Assembly: GCA_900095095.1 (NCBI GenBank)
Contig: FMBT01000247.1
Location: forward strand, 1 to 48,015
Length of the DNA stretch: 48,015 bases
Reading direction: 5' to 3'
Source of the DNA: Fragilariopsis cylindrus CCMP1102
Taxonomy: Eukaryota > Bacillariophyta > Bacillariophyceae > Bacillariales > Bacillariaceae
The first letter of the stretch is position 1. Every line of letters begins with the position of its first letter. Below, one piece after another: positions 31,148 through 43,389 of the stretch. Under the pieces are notes generated by a model. The model was not told the origin of the DNA. It made no database searches and saw only the letters and a program-made list of their open reading frames with translations. The position numbers and the translations under genes are program-made.

Positions 31148-32394
31148 GTGACACGAGTTGTGCGTGTTGCCGTGAACGTCGAACGGACTAGTAAGGATGT
31201 TGATAGTTTCGCCATTACTTACTACTATAGTGTACTATTATTACTTTCTTCACCATTGAATAAAATTCCAAATTATTTGACAGGTAAAGTAGCATTAGAT
31301 GAACGAGTTATATTTTTTCCAACAGCAGCAAATCAACTCAATTCAACTCATTGGAATATACCGATTCATGGTTGGATATTTGAACCAGAATATGAAAGTA
31401 AAAAACGTAAAGCATTTGTAAAAATTCTTCAAACATTTTTTCGAGTCAAAAATAAAGAAGAGAAACAAATTATGAAAAGACGTGTTATGCCATTCGTTGT
31501 TGATAATCAATCATTAAAGTTTGTTAATATAAAAATTTCTGGTGGAACTAATAATAGTAATAGTAATAATAAGATTCATCGTATGCCACGATCTGCAAAA
31601 GATGGTCACTTTTTTCATGATTTAATACTACACGAGAATGAATTGAATCCGAATAAGGATGGGATCGTTACTTTCCACACCATCGATGGTGTGGGTGATT
31701 ATGCTCGAAGTAATAATGATAATAACGATAATAAAGATATAATAACAAAGCAAGAATTTTTACAGGACACGTACATTTGATACCACCAACGGGGATATCA
31801 ATTGTTTCCGATATTGATGATACAGTCAAAATAACAAATTATTTAGATAAAAAAGAGTTCTATAAGAATACATTCATTCGAGAATTTAAGGTTGTACCTG
31901 GAATGGTCGAATTGTATCAGAAATTATACAACAACAACTACAAGTCGTCACAATCACAACAATTCTCTGATAATGAAATAATAATTGTCCTTCCATTATG
32001 TATCGGCATCACCGTATCAATTATTTGAAGAATTATACAAATTTTGATTGAAAAGGTTGGTTTTCCATACGCAACATTCCATTTAAAGAAGATACGTGTA
32101 AAAGATAAAACATTACTTGAATTATTATCAGATCCACAAGATTATAAGATACGACAAATTGAACTATTACTACAAAAATTCCCCAGTCGTAAATTTATAT
32201 TGGTTGGTGATAGTGGACAAAAGGATATAGAAACTTATATTGAATTATATAATAAGTATCCAAAACAAATACATAAAATTTGGATACGGAATGTCAATAA
32301 TGCTACTGATGATCGATTCCGTAGCTTGCTAGAAAATGATGATTCAAATAATATTTGGCAATACTTTAATGACGGTACAGATATTATAGTATAA
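31148..32394 (+). CDS. APP1-like phosphatidate phosphatase (frame-disrupted)
   Basis: The APP1 family (DUF2183) dephosphorylates phosphatidate to diacylglycerol at membranes and actin patches in yeast. The N-terminal part contains VALDERVIFFPTAANQLNST, HWNIPIHGWIFEPEYESKKR (an early beta domain) and VTFHTIDGVGDYAR. The catalytic HAD core follows: HVHLIPPTGISIVSDIDDTV with the DxDxT nucleophile (about 31810-31830), VVPGMVELYQKLY, HYVSASPYQLFEELY, then FPSRKFILVGDSGQKDIETY (the conserved GDSGQxDxE motif) and HKIWIRNV. All catalytic motifs are present. Frames change near 31763 (T-run), 31985 and 32044 (T-run). The 5' end is unresolved: the in-frame opening codon at 31148 is GTG, so a first exon or another break probably precedes it. 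Convergent with the GNAT gene, 75 bases apart. Confidence 0.8.
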
Positions 32395-32469
32395 AACTCT
32401 CACACGACAAATTAGAATTACGAATATCTTACAGTGTTTGTTTTAAAATTATGAGCTACTACCGTAATA

Positions 32470-33939
32470 TCAATTTTCGTCTTCGCAATCTTCTGGAAGA
32501 AACACCTTTCTAAGATCACCCTCCCCATCATCACGGAAACCATGCCGTTTTTGGAGCCACCTCGATGCATATGATTCAGTATCATGAACAAAAAAGTATG
32601 CATCCTTAATATCATCTAAACTAATCGCCGCAATCACAAATGTACTATTGAAATACGTATACATTGCTTTTAGTAACATAGATCCTAATCCATGACGATG
32701 CCATTCATTTGCAATTTCAATCATTTCAATCGTTGGTCCACATTCATCACTACTATCAAGTTTATAAGAACAAAGACATTTACCAACAAGAATTTTGTTC
32801 ATCTCACCTCCACAACGTGTAGCGCTACTACTGCTGTTGTTGATAAAGTACAGTTTGAACATAGTCATAGGACGTAGCCAACTAGTTCTATATCTAGTTG
32901 TATCATTGGTTTCTTCCCTTTTTGAAAAGATGGATGGTGAAAGACCCGTTACCATTTCCAAACGATATGACTCAGTATCTATTATCTTCTTTTCTTCGAT
33001 GGACTGGATAGATAATACTTCCTTCCATGACAAATATTTCTCCTTATGTGGAACTGTTCTTAAAATAAAGTATTGGTCGTTATCATTAGTATCGTAATAA
33101 CTTTTTGCATCTCCACCATTGAACATCTTCATCATGTTGGACGTCGTTTCATCATTTTCACATCGGATAACAATCCATGGTGTGTCATTTGTGCTACCTG
33201 TGGTGGTATAAACGGCCACGACTTTCTTCGTTTTCGCATCTCGAACTATAACAGTGATATCGCCATAGGTCTTTAGAAACTCGAATTCACGCAGTTCGAG
33301 AATATTCATTTCTTCTTCTTTCGTCAACGTTGTTTTTGTATCTTCTGTTTTCTGTCGCTTACTAGTACCATTACGAAATATAGCTTCCTTTTTCATCTCT
33401 TCCTTTACTTGCTTCTCAGCTTTGTTGTATTCGTCTGAGATAATTTGAACCTCATAGTTTTGACCACTTCTACGCAGCAATTTGGCTACAGATATGATAA
33501 TATTATCGTCGTCGTCATCACTATTGTCGAATTCCTCATCAAATCTTGCTGATGGAGGACCCATTAAAGTAGTAACACCTTCTTCGGCTACAGGATTTGC
33601 AGACATACCCCTTGCTTTTTCGCAGTAATTCCAATCGAGTTTAAATGTTACCGGTGTATCCGAATTTAAGATTTCGGTTCGAGGACGACGACGATCGTCC
33701 TCGTTTGATTCGTCGTCATCGTTTGATTCATTATCCGTTTCCTCGTCTTTAGACGAATAATGTTCATTATCGATGTCGTCGCAGTCTAATTCATTTACAC
33801 ACTCATCCATTATTTCTTGTAGAGAGTCATGATAAAATTTTAATGCTTGCGCAGCTTGAGCTGGAGGCATATATTGCCTAATTAATGCCGTAAACGTAAC
33901 TTCGTTCATTGCCGTAACTTTGTCATCGGCCGTAGTCAT
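32470..33939 (-). CDS. GNAT acetyltransferase with acidic N-terminal region
   Basis: An intact 489-residue frame from ATG 33939 (MTTADDKVTAMNEVTF). The first 330 residues are mostly acidic/low-complexity, with a helical start (FTALIRQYMPPAQAAQALKF) and a weak beta region. The acetyl-CoA-binding signature lies near the C-terminus: IEMIEIANEWHRHGLGSMLL (R/Q-x-x-G-x-G/A loop read as RHGLGS), AMYTYFN, then SYASRWLQKRHGFRDDGEGD, the usual 'W..GF' end of GNAT folds. Substrate unknown. The long N-terminal extension is larger than the catalytic domain and could mediate partner binding. No intron and no frame break. Confidence 0.75.
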   Translation of the reverse strand: MTTADDKVTAMNEVTFTALIRQYMPPAQAAQALKFYHDSLQEIMDECVNELDCDDIDNEHYSSKDEETDNESNDDDESNEDDRRRPRTEILNSDTPVTFKLDWNYCEKARGMSANPVAEEGVTTLMGPPSARFDEEFDNSDDDDDNIIISVAKLLRRSGQNYEVQIISDEYNKAEKQVKEEMKKEAIFRNGTSKRQKTEDTKTTLTKEEEMNILELREFEFLKTYGDITVIVRDAKTKKVVAVYTTTGSTNDTPWIVIRCENDETTSNMMKMFNGGDAKSYYDTNDNDQYFILRTVPHKEKYLSWKEVLSIQSIEEKKIIDTESYRLEMVTGLSPSIFSKREETNDTTRYRTSWLRPMTMFKLYFINNSSSSATRCGGEMNKILVGKCLCSYKLDSSDECGPTIEMIEIANEWHRHGLGSMLLKAMYTYFNSTFVIAAISLDDIKDAYFFVHDTESYASRWLQKRHGFRDDGEGDLRKVFLPEDCEDEN

Positions 33940-34355
33940 ATTTTTATCAATGTTGTGTACTCTATAATTGTTTTCTGACCAGACAATAAGGATTGTACAG
34001 TCTTTTCGCTGTTTTGTTGTTATTGTTCTTGTGCAATTTGTAAATATTTAGCTTTCCATTTTCCATGTGATTGGCGCGCAATTTCCGTTTTTTCATATTT
34101 ACAAGGAAAATAAGACGACCGCAGACAGACCTACGGTAAGATCTATCTGTAGAGCTCAACTATTACCACAATAAACACACAAAGAAATAGAAATTTGAAG
34201 ATTTAAAAAGAATAGATTTTCGTATATTGATATATATTTCTTTTGATTTATGATGCTAGATACTTTGATATTATAACTGAGAATATTATAATGCTGATTA
34301 CTGTTTGTTTTTACTTTCAATTATTAGTCTAATTTCTTTTATTGCATTACAGTAT
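33940..34355. promoter_or_regulatory. GNAT upstream region
   Basis: About 415 bases between the GNAT start and the 3' end of the cytochrome b5 reductase gene. AT-rich; no element recognised. Confidence 0.3.
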
Positions 34356-35431
34356 TTAAAATTTGATGACTTGTTTTGCAGAATAACCCATTTCTTTTAA
34401 TACACCAGTTAATTCTGGTGCATCACGTGGTCCACATAATGCATTATACATTGGTGGTGGTCCACAAACGAAAATATTACATCCTCGTTGTTCGAGTCAG
34501 CAGCAGAGTCAGTACATGTAGTAGTAGGAGATGCATTAATTAATGATGCTGATTCTTCAATTAATTTTTGATTAATATATCCATATCGTACATTGTTGTC
34601 ATTCTTGACTGTAGATTCTTTTTCATCCGATAATACATGTACAATACTTTTAAATTTCTTTGGATATTGTTTGACCCATGAATCAACTAATGAACGTCCT
34701 AATATATCATCTTCTGTACGACTGCCATATAACATAACAACTTCATTGTTGGCACTGTCATCGTCACCTAATATAGCATGCAATGCTTGAATCATAGGTG
34801 TGATACCGGTGCCACCCACCAGCATAATAATTTTTTTCGATGCAAATTCAGGATATTGAATCTTAATATTAAATTTAATATGTTTAAAATCGATTGTATC
34901 ACCAACATTCATAGTGGAACATAAATGATTTGATAAACCACCACCGGTGTCTGCATTGGATGGTCCATAATCTTTGACTAATAAATCAAAGTAACCATTT
35001 AGGTTGTTGGTACTGACAGGTGTATATGGTCGAATAACACTGGTGACCTCACCATCATCCTTCGACTTCTTATCAGTTTTAGCTAAAATGCATGCACATG
35101 TTGACAAATTTAATGGTGTAGATTTGTCAGGAAGTGGTCCAAATCGTAACACATGACTATTAGAAGTTACATTAATACGTTCCAATAATGGTACAGATGT
35201 CCAATCATCTGTAAGTTGACATAAACCTGGGGGTACTAATGCTTTCACTGGTAGTCCGCTGAGTGCTGGTGGTTCGTACATAGCTTTACTCATTTGTATT
35301 GAATGTGAAGTAGAATATAATGCTGTCAACAAGAGTGTCGTCGTTGCTGAATAAGATGATAAAAATATTCCTTTACTAGTACGACTTCTAATTGCTATTG
35401 TTGATCGAGGTAATAGATGTGAAGCAAACAT
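34356..35431 (-). CDS. NADH-cytochrome b5 reductase
   Basis: FAD flavoprotein that passes electrons from NADH to cytochrome b5, for lipid desaturation and similar reactions. ATG 35431 opens MFASHLLPRSTIAIRSRTSK, a basic, Ser-rich presequence suited to a mitochondrion or plastid, then a hydrophobic stretch (YSATTTLLLTALYST). Key motifs are RPYTPVS (FAD site RxYT), DLLVKDYG, GGTGITPM (NADH binding), YGSRTEDDIL and VCGPPPMY. The GPPPMY motif is in a different frame: one A is missing near 34475, after which the protein continues LCGPRDAPELTGVLKEMGY to TAA at 34356-34358. A non-ATG extension upstream to 35515 was not used. Usual family length is about 300-330 residues, so this is full length. Confidence in family is high. 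Confidence 0.88.
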
Positions 35432-36007
35432 TTTATGTCCTCTTCGTCTTCTTCTTCTTTGTGTTATTATTTCAATTGCCGTACAGCACTGGTAAAGTAA
35501 GAAGTAAGCTACCACGATTTACAATACTCCTTTCGCTTCGGTTGTTTGCTGGCCGACTGACTAAGGATCTTAATCAGCCAATCTTCGTTCGTTCAGATCG
35601 CGATCTTGTGTCAGACACTAAACAAAGAATATGTGAATGAAAAAGTGTGTAAAACACGTGTTCGCGTACAGTACGTCGTACAGTAAGCACCAGTAACAAA
35701 AAAATAAAAGCATATCATTTATGCCCATTCTGAAAGTGACGTGTCATTATTTTTTTCATTTTTCTTTTTTTTTTAAATCATGCCCGTTTCTTGCTTCCCC
35801 CGCCCCCTCACCACCAAGTTGTGAAAACGCCAATGCATCGATGCAAATTGAATGAATGAATGAAAGAAATCTAGGATCGCTACAGAAGGAAAAACAGGCA
35901 CAACAAGAACCTGTACAGAGCAGACAACCTTTGTGTGGATTGTTGCAGCATTAATCACCTTTTGATACCCGCCTCTAACTAGCTAGTAAAGTAATTGTAA
36001 AGAAGGG
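35432..36007. promoter_or_regulatory. Bidirectional promoter region with G-box palindrome
   Basis: 576 bases between divergent starts. It contains AACACGTGTT (35653-35662), a 10-base palindrome around the G-box CACGTG, a common bHLH/bZIP target, followed by a GTACAGTA-rich stretch. Binding is inferred. Confidence 0.45.
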
Positions 36008-36888
36008 ATGTGTGCACCTACAACAACGACGAAAAAAACGTCGTCGTCATCGTCGTCATCGTCACCTCCTCTTAGGTCTATATCATCATTATCGGATGAA
36101 TCAATAGCAGCAGCAGCAGTAATAACTGACGAGAGCAATGATAAGAACAAATCAGAAGAAGCAAGTACAAGTAATAATGGTACTACAGGTAGTACTATAA
36201 TAGATAAGATATTGCCATTGCATCCATCAATTGTCATTGTTATTATGGCAATTTTCCTACCGTATAGTTGTTTCCTTAATAGAGGATTTACTATATGGTT
36301 TCATTGGATATCTATATTACATCTTGTGACACAATTTCAATCGAAATTTATTGAGAAATTTTTAATCTTATCGGGAACATCTATATCATTAGGTTGGTAT
36401 TCAACTTTATTATGGGAATGTATATATCATGGCCGATACTTTGATGCACTGTATAATAATGTGGATGTATTATATGATTACATACCATCATCTATTATGT
36501 CATCACATCCGTTTACACCAATAATAATAATTCACATATTTGATTTACTAGGTCATCCTTTTTGACATATTACTTTTGGCGAAGGTATAACAATAACAAA
36601 ACAACAACAGCAGCAACAATTCTATTGCTACCACTCCTCCTCCTGATAATAGAGACAAAAATAATAATAAAAGTATTCATATTGTTGATGAAATATGTAC
36701 ATGGCCGGTACTTATATCAGCATATATATTTTCAAGAGTATGGAGTATACCATAATTTTGGTTACTTTGGTTTATTTTATGTTGGATTTGATGTATATAT
36801 TATTGATTCATTAGATATGTGGTATCCAGCATATACTACTGAAACTATTGTTTACAGTTCATTAATACTACGAAAATTTATTAATTAA
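36008..36888 (+). CDS. Unknown multi-pass membrane protein (frame-disrupted)
   Basis: I do not recognise the family. ATG 36008 starts a Thr/Ser-rich cytosolic tail (MCAPTTTTKKTSSSS), then helices SIVIVIMAIFLPYSCFL, GFTIWFHWISILHLVT, FLILSGTSISLGWYSTLLW and, after a one-base loss in a T run near 36562, TYYFWRRY. The hydrophobic WPVLISAYIFSRVWSIP (in a third frame, about 36690-36750) leads to NFGYFGLFYVGFDVYIID, then DMWYPAYTTETIVYSSLIL, ending at 36888. The motif W...C.YHGRYFD between helices and the pattern of conserved Tyr/Trp may help a database search. About 290 residues when corrected. Convergent with the scaffold gene, only 96 bases away. Confidence 0.5.
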
Positions 36889-36984
36889 TTAATAACTAAG
36901 TCTTTAAAAAGCAGAGCAATGTATAGTAATAGAAACAAAACCTAATAAAAAGTTAACCCATTCTAAAAATATTATTCTATCTTA

Positions 36985-39900
36985 TCAAACCAGTAATAAC
37001 ATATCCAATAAACTTTTTGCTTCGGCGCATAATTGACTTTGAGGTTCTATCATTTCAGGAGAAGTTCCGTATTTGTTTCGTAAATCACTTTCTTTTGCAC
37101 GACAACGATTGTATCGTTTTTGAGCTAAATCAATAGGTGTTCCAACTACATCTTTAATGCCCCGTTCACTTCTTCTGTTTGGATCAGCACCCAACCGTAA
37201 TATTCTATGCAACAAAGATGTAGGAGCCATAAGTTCAATAGCAGCATACAATAATGAAGTACCATTTAAACCTCGAACATTTGATGTTAGCTTTAATGAT
37301 GACGATACGGATGATGATGACGATTGTTCCTGATTGAACCTTTCAATAGTTTCAATCTGAGTTTTCAATGAATCGATAATCTCTTTTTTCTTGATAGTGA
37401 TATAGTCTCTCTCTGCACTACGATGCTTTGCAACAATACATATCACACCAACTGATTCGACACGTTTTGTTATATCAACCGAAAATGAACCATCCTTTGG
37501 ACATTTCTGTTCAATTTCGTTTAATGTAAATACAAACGATCCAAGCTTATTGGGAGGAAATTATCGTCCAGACTACCCTCGGCAATGTCAATCACCAGCC
37601 GTCGATTATCCAACGTAATATTGTGGTTGTTATTTACTCTACGATGAAATAACTCCTCGTCGTCGTCAATTTTGTCAGAGTATGATATATAGTCAGACAT
37701 TTTGCGAACGGGTAGATTACCCAACTCCGAGACCGGAAATTGAGTTCGTACTGATCCACTGATGACATTACTTCTCCCAGAAACTACACTAGATTCGAAT
37801 TCCAACTCAAGATGTTTTAACTCAAAGGAGATGACAGTCCAGGATCTCAAAGATAAAGCCTTCTCGATCAAGTGGGTACTGTTAATGTATAACTTCAACA
37901 CTTTCTTTTTAGCCTCAAGATCATTCTCCGTATGAATCGCACTAAACTGAGTGGAAAGTTTGATTTTCTCGATCTCCCTTCCAACGTAATTATACTGTTC
38001 ACGTAGAACGGAATCAAATGACGCCTTGTTAAGAGCAGGCCCATTTTCGAGCACATATATTAAATCCCTGCATGACTTATTCTGGACAGCATCCAGTAGA
38101 GTATCTTTAATAGGTGCCGCATGATGAGTTATACTAGGCATTTGTACTTGATTCTCTGTTTGGGTGGTTGGGTGTTGCTGGGTGGAGTGTTGCCATCCCC
38201 TTGATGATGAGCCCAGCGATTGCTTTGATTCGGATTTCCTTCTATTGTGATAACTCGACCCATTCATGTTCGAATTAGATATACTTCTATTCGGACCTGA
38301 CCTACTTTGATCCATTCTTCGATCCACACCAATACAATTCGCACCTCCGGCCCATCCGTGATAATTATTGCCAGTCCAGCTCCCCTTAGTGTTCCAATTG
38401 CTATCAGATACAGATTTGGATTCTGTATTTGATGATGAAGGATGATTATTTTCTAAAATGACACGCAACATCTGTCTCTTTTTGCTTGCATGAAGGTAGA
38501 AAGATTGAAGATCAGTGTGGCTTGACACCGTCTTGCGACGTTCTGCCACCATTACAGCCATCACTTGCGTTCCGACTTTAATCCTGACATCCATAGATAA
38601 TTGGCCATCGGCAAATTTTGAGAAAAGAACGCATTTCGATCGTAAATTCTGCCCATATTCTGTTCTAAAATATCCCCCGAGAGGTCGTGTTGCATCGAAA
38701 GCAACTTCGAACGTTGAATTAACCGTGGGGTCAATGAACGATGGACGGGCCGTGGGATGAATAAACGAGGGGCGTCGTATATCATTGTTGCTTACCGAGT
38801 GCGGGAATATAACCTGTCCTAGATCGACGTTCTTCGTCACATCAATTGATCCGTGTGAAGTCTTTCTTTCAGGTAAACTATTCTGCGACCCTTTCGAAGA
38901 AGCCTTGTATGGCGGTCTCTTACTGGAAGAAGCTTGGACACTTCTGTCTCCTTGCTTCGCACCCCTACAAAAAATATCATCCCATTCTCCTTCGCATCCA
39001 CAACCTTCACTACATCGAACACCAAACATGCCATTATACATGCGATGCTTCTGATGTAACGACCACATATCAATCAATCTATTGGTCAACTCTGCGTATG
39101 TTCCTGTTGGATATTCCTTCTTCAATAGAGGAACAAATCTTGGTACAAAATATTGAAAGATTCCGCAAATTCTTCCTTCTAACTCTTGTTCCGTCTCGAC
39201 ATTCTTCTTGCCCTTTATCTCTTGCTTTGAAATATAGTCTTTCACTACATTAGCAACCAGTTCGGGTAGTTGTGAGATACAATTACAACTGTCACCACAA
39301 GTTTCTCCAAATAATAGTTTGTGCTGCACCCACATGCTGGACAATATAGATCTTTCGTGTATTTCCGTATCTTTGTAGTCAAGATGGACAAGAGGTCTTA
39401 ATTTCTTTTCAAATTCACCAAATCGTTGCAAAGGATTTTTTACTCTTGTTTCATTATGACTACTACCACTTTCTTGTTCATTATCATCGAAGTTGCCTGA
39501 ATCTACATCTGCTAGAGGAAACTCAGCGTCGTCGTTTGTTGGGGTTACGGCGTGCGATTCGTTATCGTGAAGGTCATCTACAGAAGATTCACCTTGCACA
39601 TCCCACCTCCGCTTTTTGACATTGACTGTCGCTACAGATTTCCCTTTCTTATCATCACCTCGATTTTCCTTGCAATCATCGGATTGATTTGTCAACAATT
39701 CAGAGGGAAGAGGAGGAGGTGATGGTAGTAGTGGTGGTGCATTCAATGTCTGGTAAAAGTTTGGATCGTACGGCTTACCATCACGTCTTCGAAGATTTTG
39801 TATCAATCGATTTGGTACACGTTCTAAGTTGGCATACCTTGAAAGACAAATAGTCATTATGACCAATTCCTTAGATTTATCTTTCATAGCTTCAGTTACA

Positions 39901-41690
39901 ATTCTTTTCAATTCTGATGCATCCGATATTTTTAGTCCATCAATTGATAGTATAGCACATCCATTTTCACATGCTTCATGTCCACCTAAGGCTTGAGCTA
40001 ACCCTTTGTCCGGTACAACCCGGTTCATCCAAAGTCCACCCGTGGATTGTAGTTGCTGCTGCTGCTGTTGTTCCCCACCAACTATAGAAAATTGTGAAAA
40101 TTTTATACCAATCACATCTTTATGTATATCTAATTCAACGTCAAGTTCCAACGAATAATCGTCATCTAGTATTCTTTTAAGATTAACAAATGCAATCCGT
40201 TTTCGTACATAAGCTTGTGTATGATCTTTCAACATGTCCAAATATTTTTCTCTTCCTTTATCATTATCATCGATGACGATACAAGAGACACTGCGAGCTT
40301 CCAGTAAATACGAACTACCATGAGGATCATTCGGATCATGATCAGAGATATTCACCATCCAGGTAGAACTATTATTTCGGATATTAGTAGGTATCTTGTT
40401 TGATACAGGTTTGATGACATTGTAGCAAAACTCATCACGGGTAAATAGTAGCTCATTGTCATGGTAACCACCAGAATTTGTTGGAATATATTTTGGAAGA
40501 GTTTGTCGAATACTTTTGAATTTGATTTCATCTACTGTCCCGCTAACCTTCGACGACGATACCAACACTCCATTCGTGCTAGATCCTTCATGGAGCGCTC
40601 TCGTGAAGTGAACCATCGGACTATCATCCCCATCAGGACCTGAACTACTAATAGTTTTTCCTTCAGTATCTTTGGTGTGACTACAAGCAATAGCCACGCC
40701 ATCGTTGTTACCGCAAGATTCTGAGGAAGAGGATGCTTTCGTTGTCGTTTTTTCCTGTATTGTAGGATGATGATTTCTTTTTCGTTTACGAATATTCTTC
40801 CATCCTAAATTATTTGATGTTTTATTCTCCGTTGTTTCATTTTCATTTATATTTCCATCCATACGACGAATAGGATAAGATTTCACAAACTCTAGATCTT
40901 CCGCTGCTGTTATGTTTTCTAATAAAGTTTGCATAATATCATTTTCTTCAGATATGGATATTTTTTTATCAAGTAAATCCATTATGTATTGTTCCTCCTC
41001 CTTTTCTTCGGCACACGTAACTAATTCATCGAGTCGATTCATTACCCAATCTTCCACTAACTGTTGTTGTTCGTCATTCATCCACCATGGTTGTTCCTTC
41101 TTTTTTTCCTTCATTTTAGCATGGACGACTACATCATTGGGATTTCTTGGTCTTGGTCGTCGTCGCAAAATCGTATTAGTAAATTCATCGTCAGAAGAGT
41201 CCAAAACATAATCATCACACTCACCGCTGTCACAAGCAGACGACGATGATTGCTGTTGTTGTTGTTTTATTTCTTTGTCTTTGTTATTGCTACTGATATT
41301 ATCTTTTTCTGGATTATTATTCTTTTCTCGTGAAACATCACTCGTCATCGTCATTGTTGGTTCTAGTTTGGTCGATTCTGGTAATGTAATTAAATTAGTA
41401 GTGTTGTGATCACTATCAGGAGTCTTAGCAGAGGAAGCTGCTGCTGCTACTGCTGCTTGTACTAGTATTTGTATTTGAGCTTCGAATGGTGATGCTTGGG
41501 GTACTGGGCCTGCTGAATGTGTTTGTGTTTGTATCTGTATTTGAGCTTCGGGTGGTGCTACAGCTGTAATTCCATCCAGATTAAATACTGCTCGAGGCCT
41601 CGAACCCCCCGGTCTGGGTCGACGTTGTGGCCGTGGTCGTCGAGCATGACGACCACCTTGTGCACCTTGTGGAGGTGGTATGTCTGCCAT
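36985..41690 (-). CDS. Large PDZ/ankyrin scaffold-like protein
   Basis: ATG 41690 (MADIPPPQGAQGG) opens about 1,570 residues. The first 300 are low-complexity Pro/Arg/Gln/Ser. A PDZ-like domain lies at about residues 525-625: IGIKFSQFSIVGGEQ, GLWMNRVVPDKGLAQALGG and GCAILSIDGLKISDASELKR. A Cys-rich helical module (about 770-910) contains LFGETCGDSCNCISQL, TYAELTNRLIDMWSLHQKHR and MFGVRCSEGCGCEGEWDD, possibly metal-binding. Downstream is an Asn/Ser-rich linker and the C-terminus ENGTSLLYAAIELM-type ankyrin repeat (SLLYAAIELMAPTSLLHRIL, then RLGADPNRRSE). One T is missing near 37549, which truncates the main frame at LPISLDRLYLH; in the next frame it continues GSFVFTLNEIEQKCPKDGSF to 36985. Function unknown; a protein-interaction scaffold is inferred. 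Confidence 0.6.
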
Positions 41691-42146
41691 GATATTTGAT
41701 TATGGTTTTCGATTGTTATTATTTTATGTGAGCTATAGAAGCGAATAACATCGTCGGTGTTGTGCACACGGGGTAACGTTACGGTACTGTGTATGTGATT
41801 TGAGAATGTTCAGGAGAAATTAAATTTCCTCCACAAGAAACAACGCCACAAGCCGTATTACTTTCACCGTAGTATGGAGATGTCACGCTAAAAAGAGCCT
41901 AAGGTAGTCTTTAAAATGTCAGTCGTGTACATTTGTAGCCTCGCGCAATTTTTTAAATTCATTATTTTTAATAAATCATTTTTATCTACTGTAATTCACA
42001 AGAACAAGAATGACTCATAAACAAAACAGCAACAAGCAAACAGGAACATCGACGCCAATCGGAAGGATTGAGATAAAGACTTACGATATACTAGTAGCAT
42101 CAATCGTTATTACAGTTTCGTTTCATTGATTCTTTTTTGCTTCATC
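41691..42146. promoter_or_regulatory. Divergent intergenic region, scaffold / small membrane protein
   Basis: About 455 bases between divergent starts; AT-rich at 41940-42000. No gene or recognised element. Confidence 0.35.
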
Positions 42147-42677
42147 ATGATATCACATTACCATCAGATGTTCCTTCGGTACGCCCAAACTCATCCGAAA
42201 TCGTTAGGTCTTTCATTACTAGGTGGTACGACGTTGATGAGTATCATTCTTTTTAAGATTATTGATGATGGACATGAAGATTATAACTACGCCAAAAAAC
42301 GTAGCAATGATCCGAATAATCAAACAAAAATGACCATGGATGGAGCACGATTAATTGCCATGTTAGAGAATGCGAAAGAAAGTTCATCAACAGAAAATGT
42401 AGAGAATGCTGTCAATGCACAAGAACAATTTATGTTACCGGGACGACATCGGAATGTACCAAAATTTATGGATAAAATTGATCGACGAAGTTTAGAAATA
42501 CTGGAAAAACAACATCACAAAATTGATAATGAGGATGATGATGAGTATGAAGAGGACTATGATTATGAAGATGATGATGATGATGATGTTGATGATGAAT
42601 GGAATAGCAGAAGAAAATTAAAAGAAGAAGGATCAGGATCAGCAGGAGAAGAAACTGCTATAGATTTTTGGAAATGA
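42147..42677 (+). CDS. Small membrane-anchored acidic protein
   Basis: An unrecognised protein of about 176 residues, intact. I chose ATG 42147 (MISHYHQMFLRYAQTHPK) rather than the upstream TTG. One membrane segment (SLGLSLLGGTTLMSIILFKI, residues about 22-41) is followed by a polar region, then LPGRHRNVPKFMDKIDRRSL and a Glu/Asp run (about 130-160, GATGAT repeats in the DNA), ending in ETAIDFWK. The size and single N-terminal helix suggest an organelle or ER membrane protein with an acidic face. No homologue recognised. Confidence 0.55.
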   Translation: MISHYHQMFLRYAQTHPKSLGLSLLGGTTLMSIILFKIIDDGHEDYNYAKKRSNDPNNQTKMTMDGARLIAMLENAKESSSTENVENAVNAQEQFMLPGRHRNVPKFMDKIDRRSLEILEKQHHKIDNEDDDEYEEDYDYEDDDDDDVDDEWNSRRKLKEEGSGSAGEETAIDFWK

Positions 42678-43389
42678 TCATTATATTTGATTTGTTCGTT
42701 GTCGTTCTGAGTGAGCCACGTTATGTAAGGCATAATAAATAATACACTTCACTTTCTCAGTCAGTGTCCAAAAACATACATTATGTTTGTTTATTTGTTT
42801 CGGTTTTTGCATTGTCTCGGAAATTAAAGTTTTGCAAACGAATAAGAAATAGCAAGAAAAATCTGATATGCACAACGTCGTCGATGCGTCTATCTTGATT
42901 CCTATGTGGGTTGTCAAATAATTCCGGGCATGTGTGTGTGAGTGTGTGTAACTTACATCAAGGATCATTCAATGCTACTACTTTTTATTTATATTGTTGT
43001 GCCGCCATCGCTAGTTTACACTGCAATAATGCTGGCCATAACTACAGGTATTGTAGCGCCAACGTTGGCCTACTAGTTTGGTACACTGAAAACATTTCTC
43101 TCATTACAAGATTAGGATGGGGTATAAAATTATTATTATCCCCGTTCCCAGTCCCATCTACAGTATCGTAACGCTCTAATAACGAAAACAAATATAACAC
43201 TAGTTGATACAATAATAACAGATAAAAAATGTATTGTTACTTTAGTTATTATACATGTGATCTATTCGATCATTGTTGCTTCCCTATTGCGCACCCACCT
43301 TAGCGTGTCGCGTCATAATTTTATTATGTACTCGTATATGTTCTTAGTGTTTTGTAATCGTTTCTCGTGTAAATAGATGTAAATTTGAA
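42678..43389. other. Convergent 3' intergenic region
   Basis: About 710 bases between convergent genes, with short GTGTGT tracts near 42930-42950. An open frame at 42911-43171 has no protein-like features. No RNA gene recognised. Confidence 0.35.

Noticed and set aside
31990..32050. Alternative: an intron between the two APP1 catalytic halves
   Set aside because: Coding similarity (HYVSASPYQLFEELYKF then LIEKVGFPYATFHL) continues without a gap, so one-base shifts fit better.
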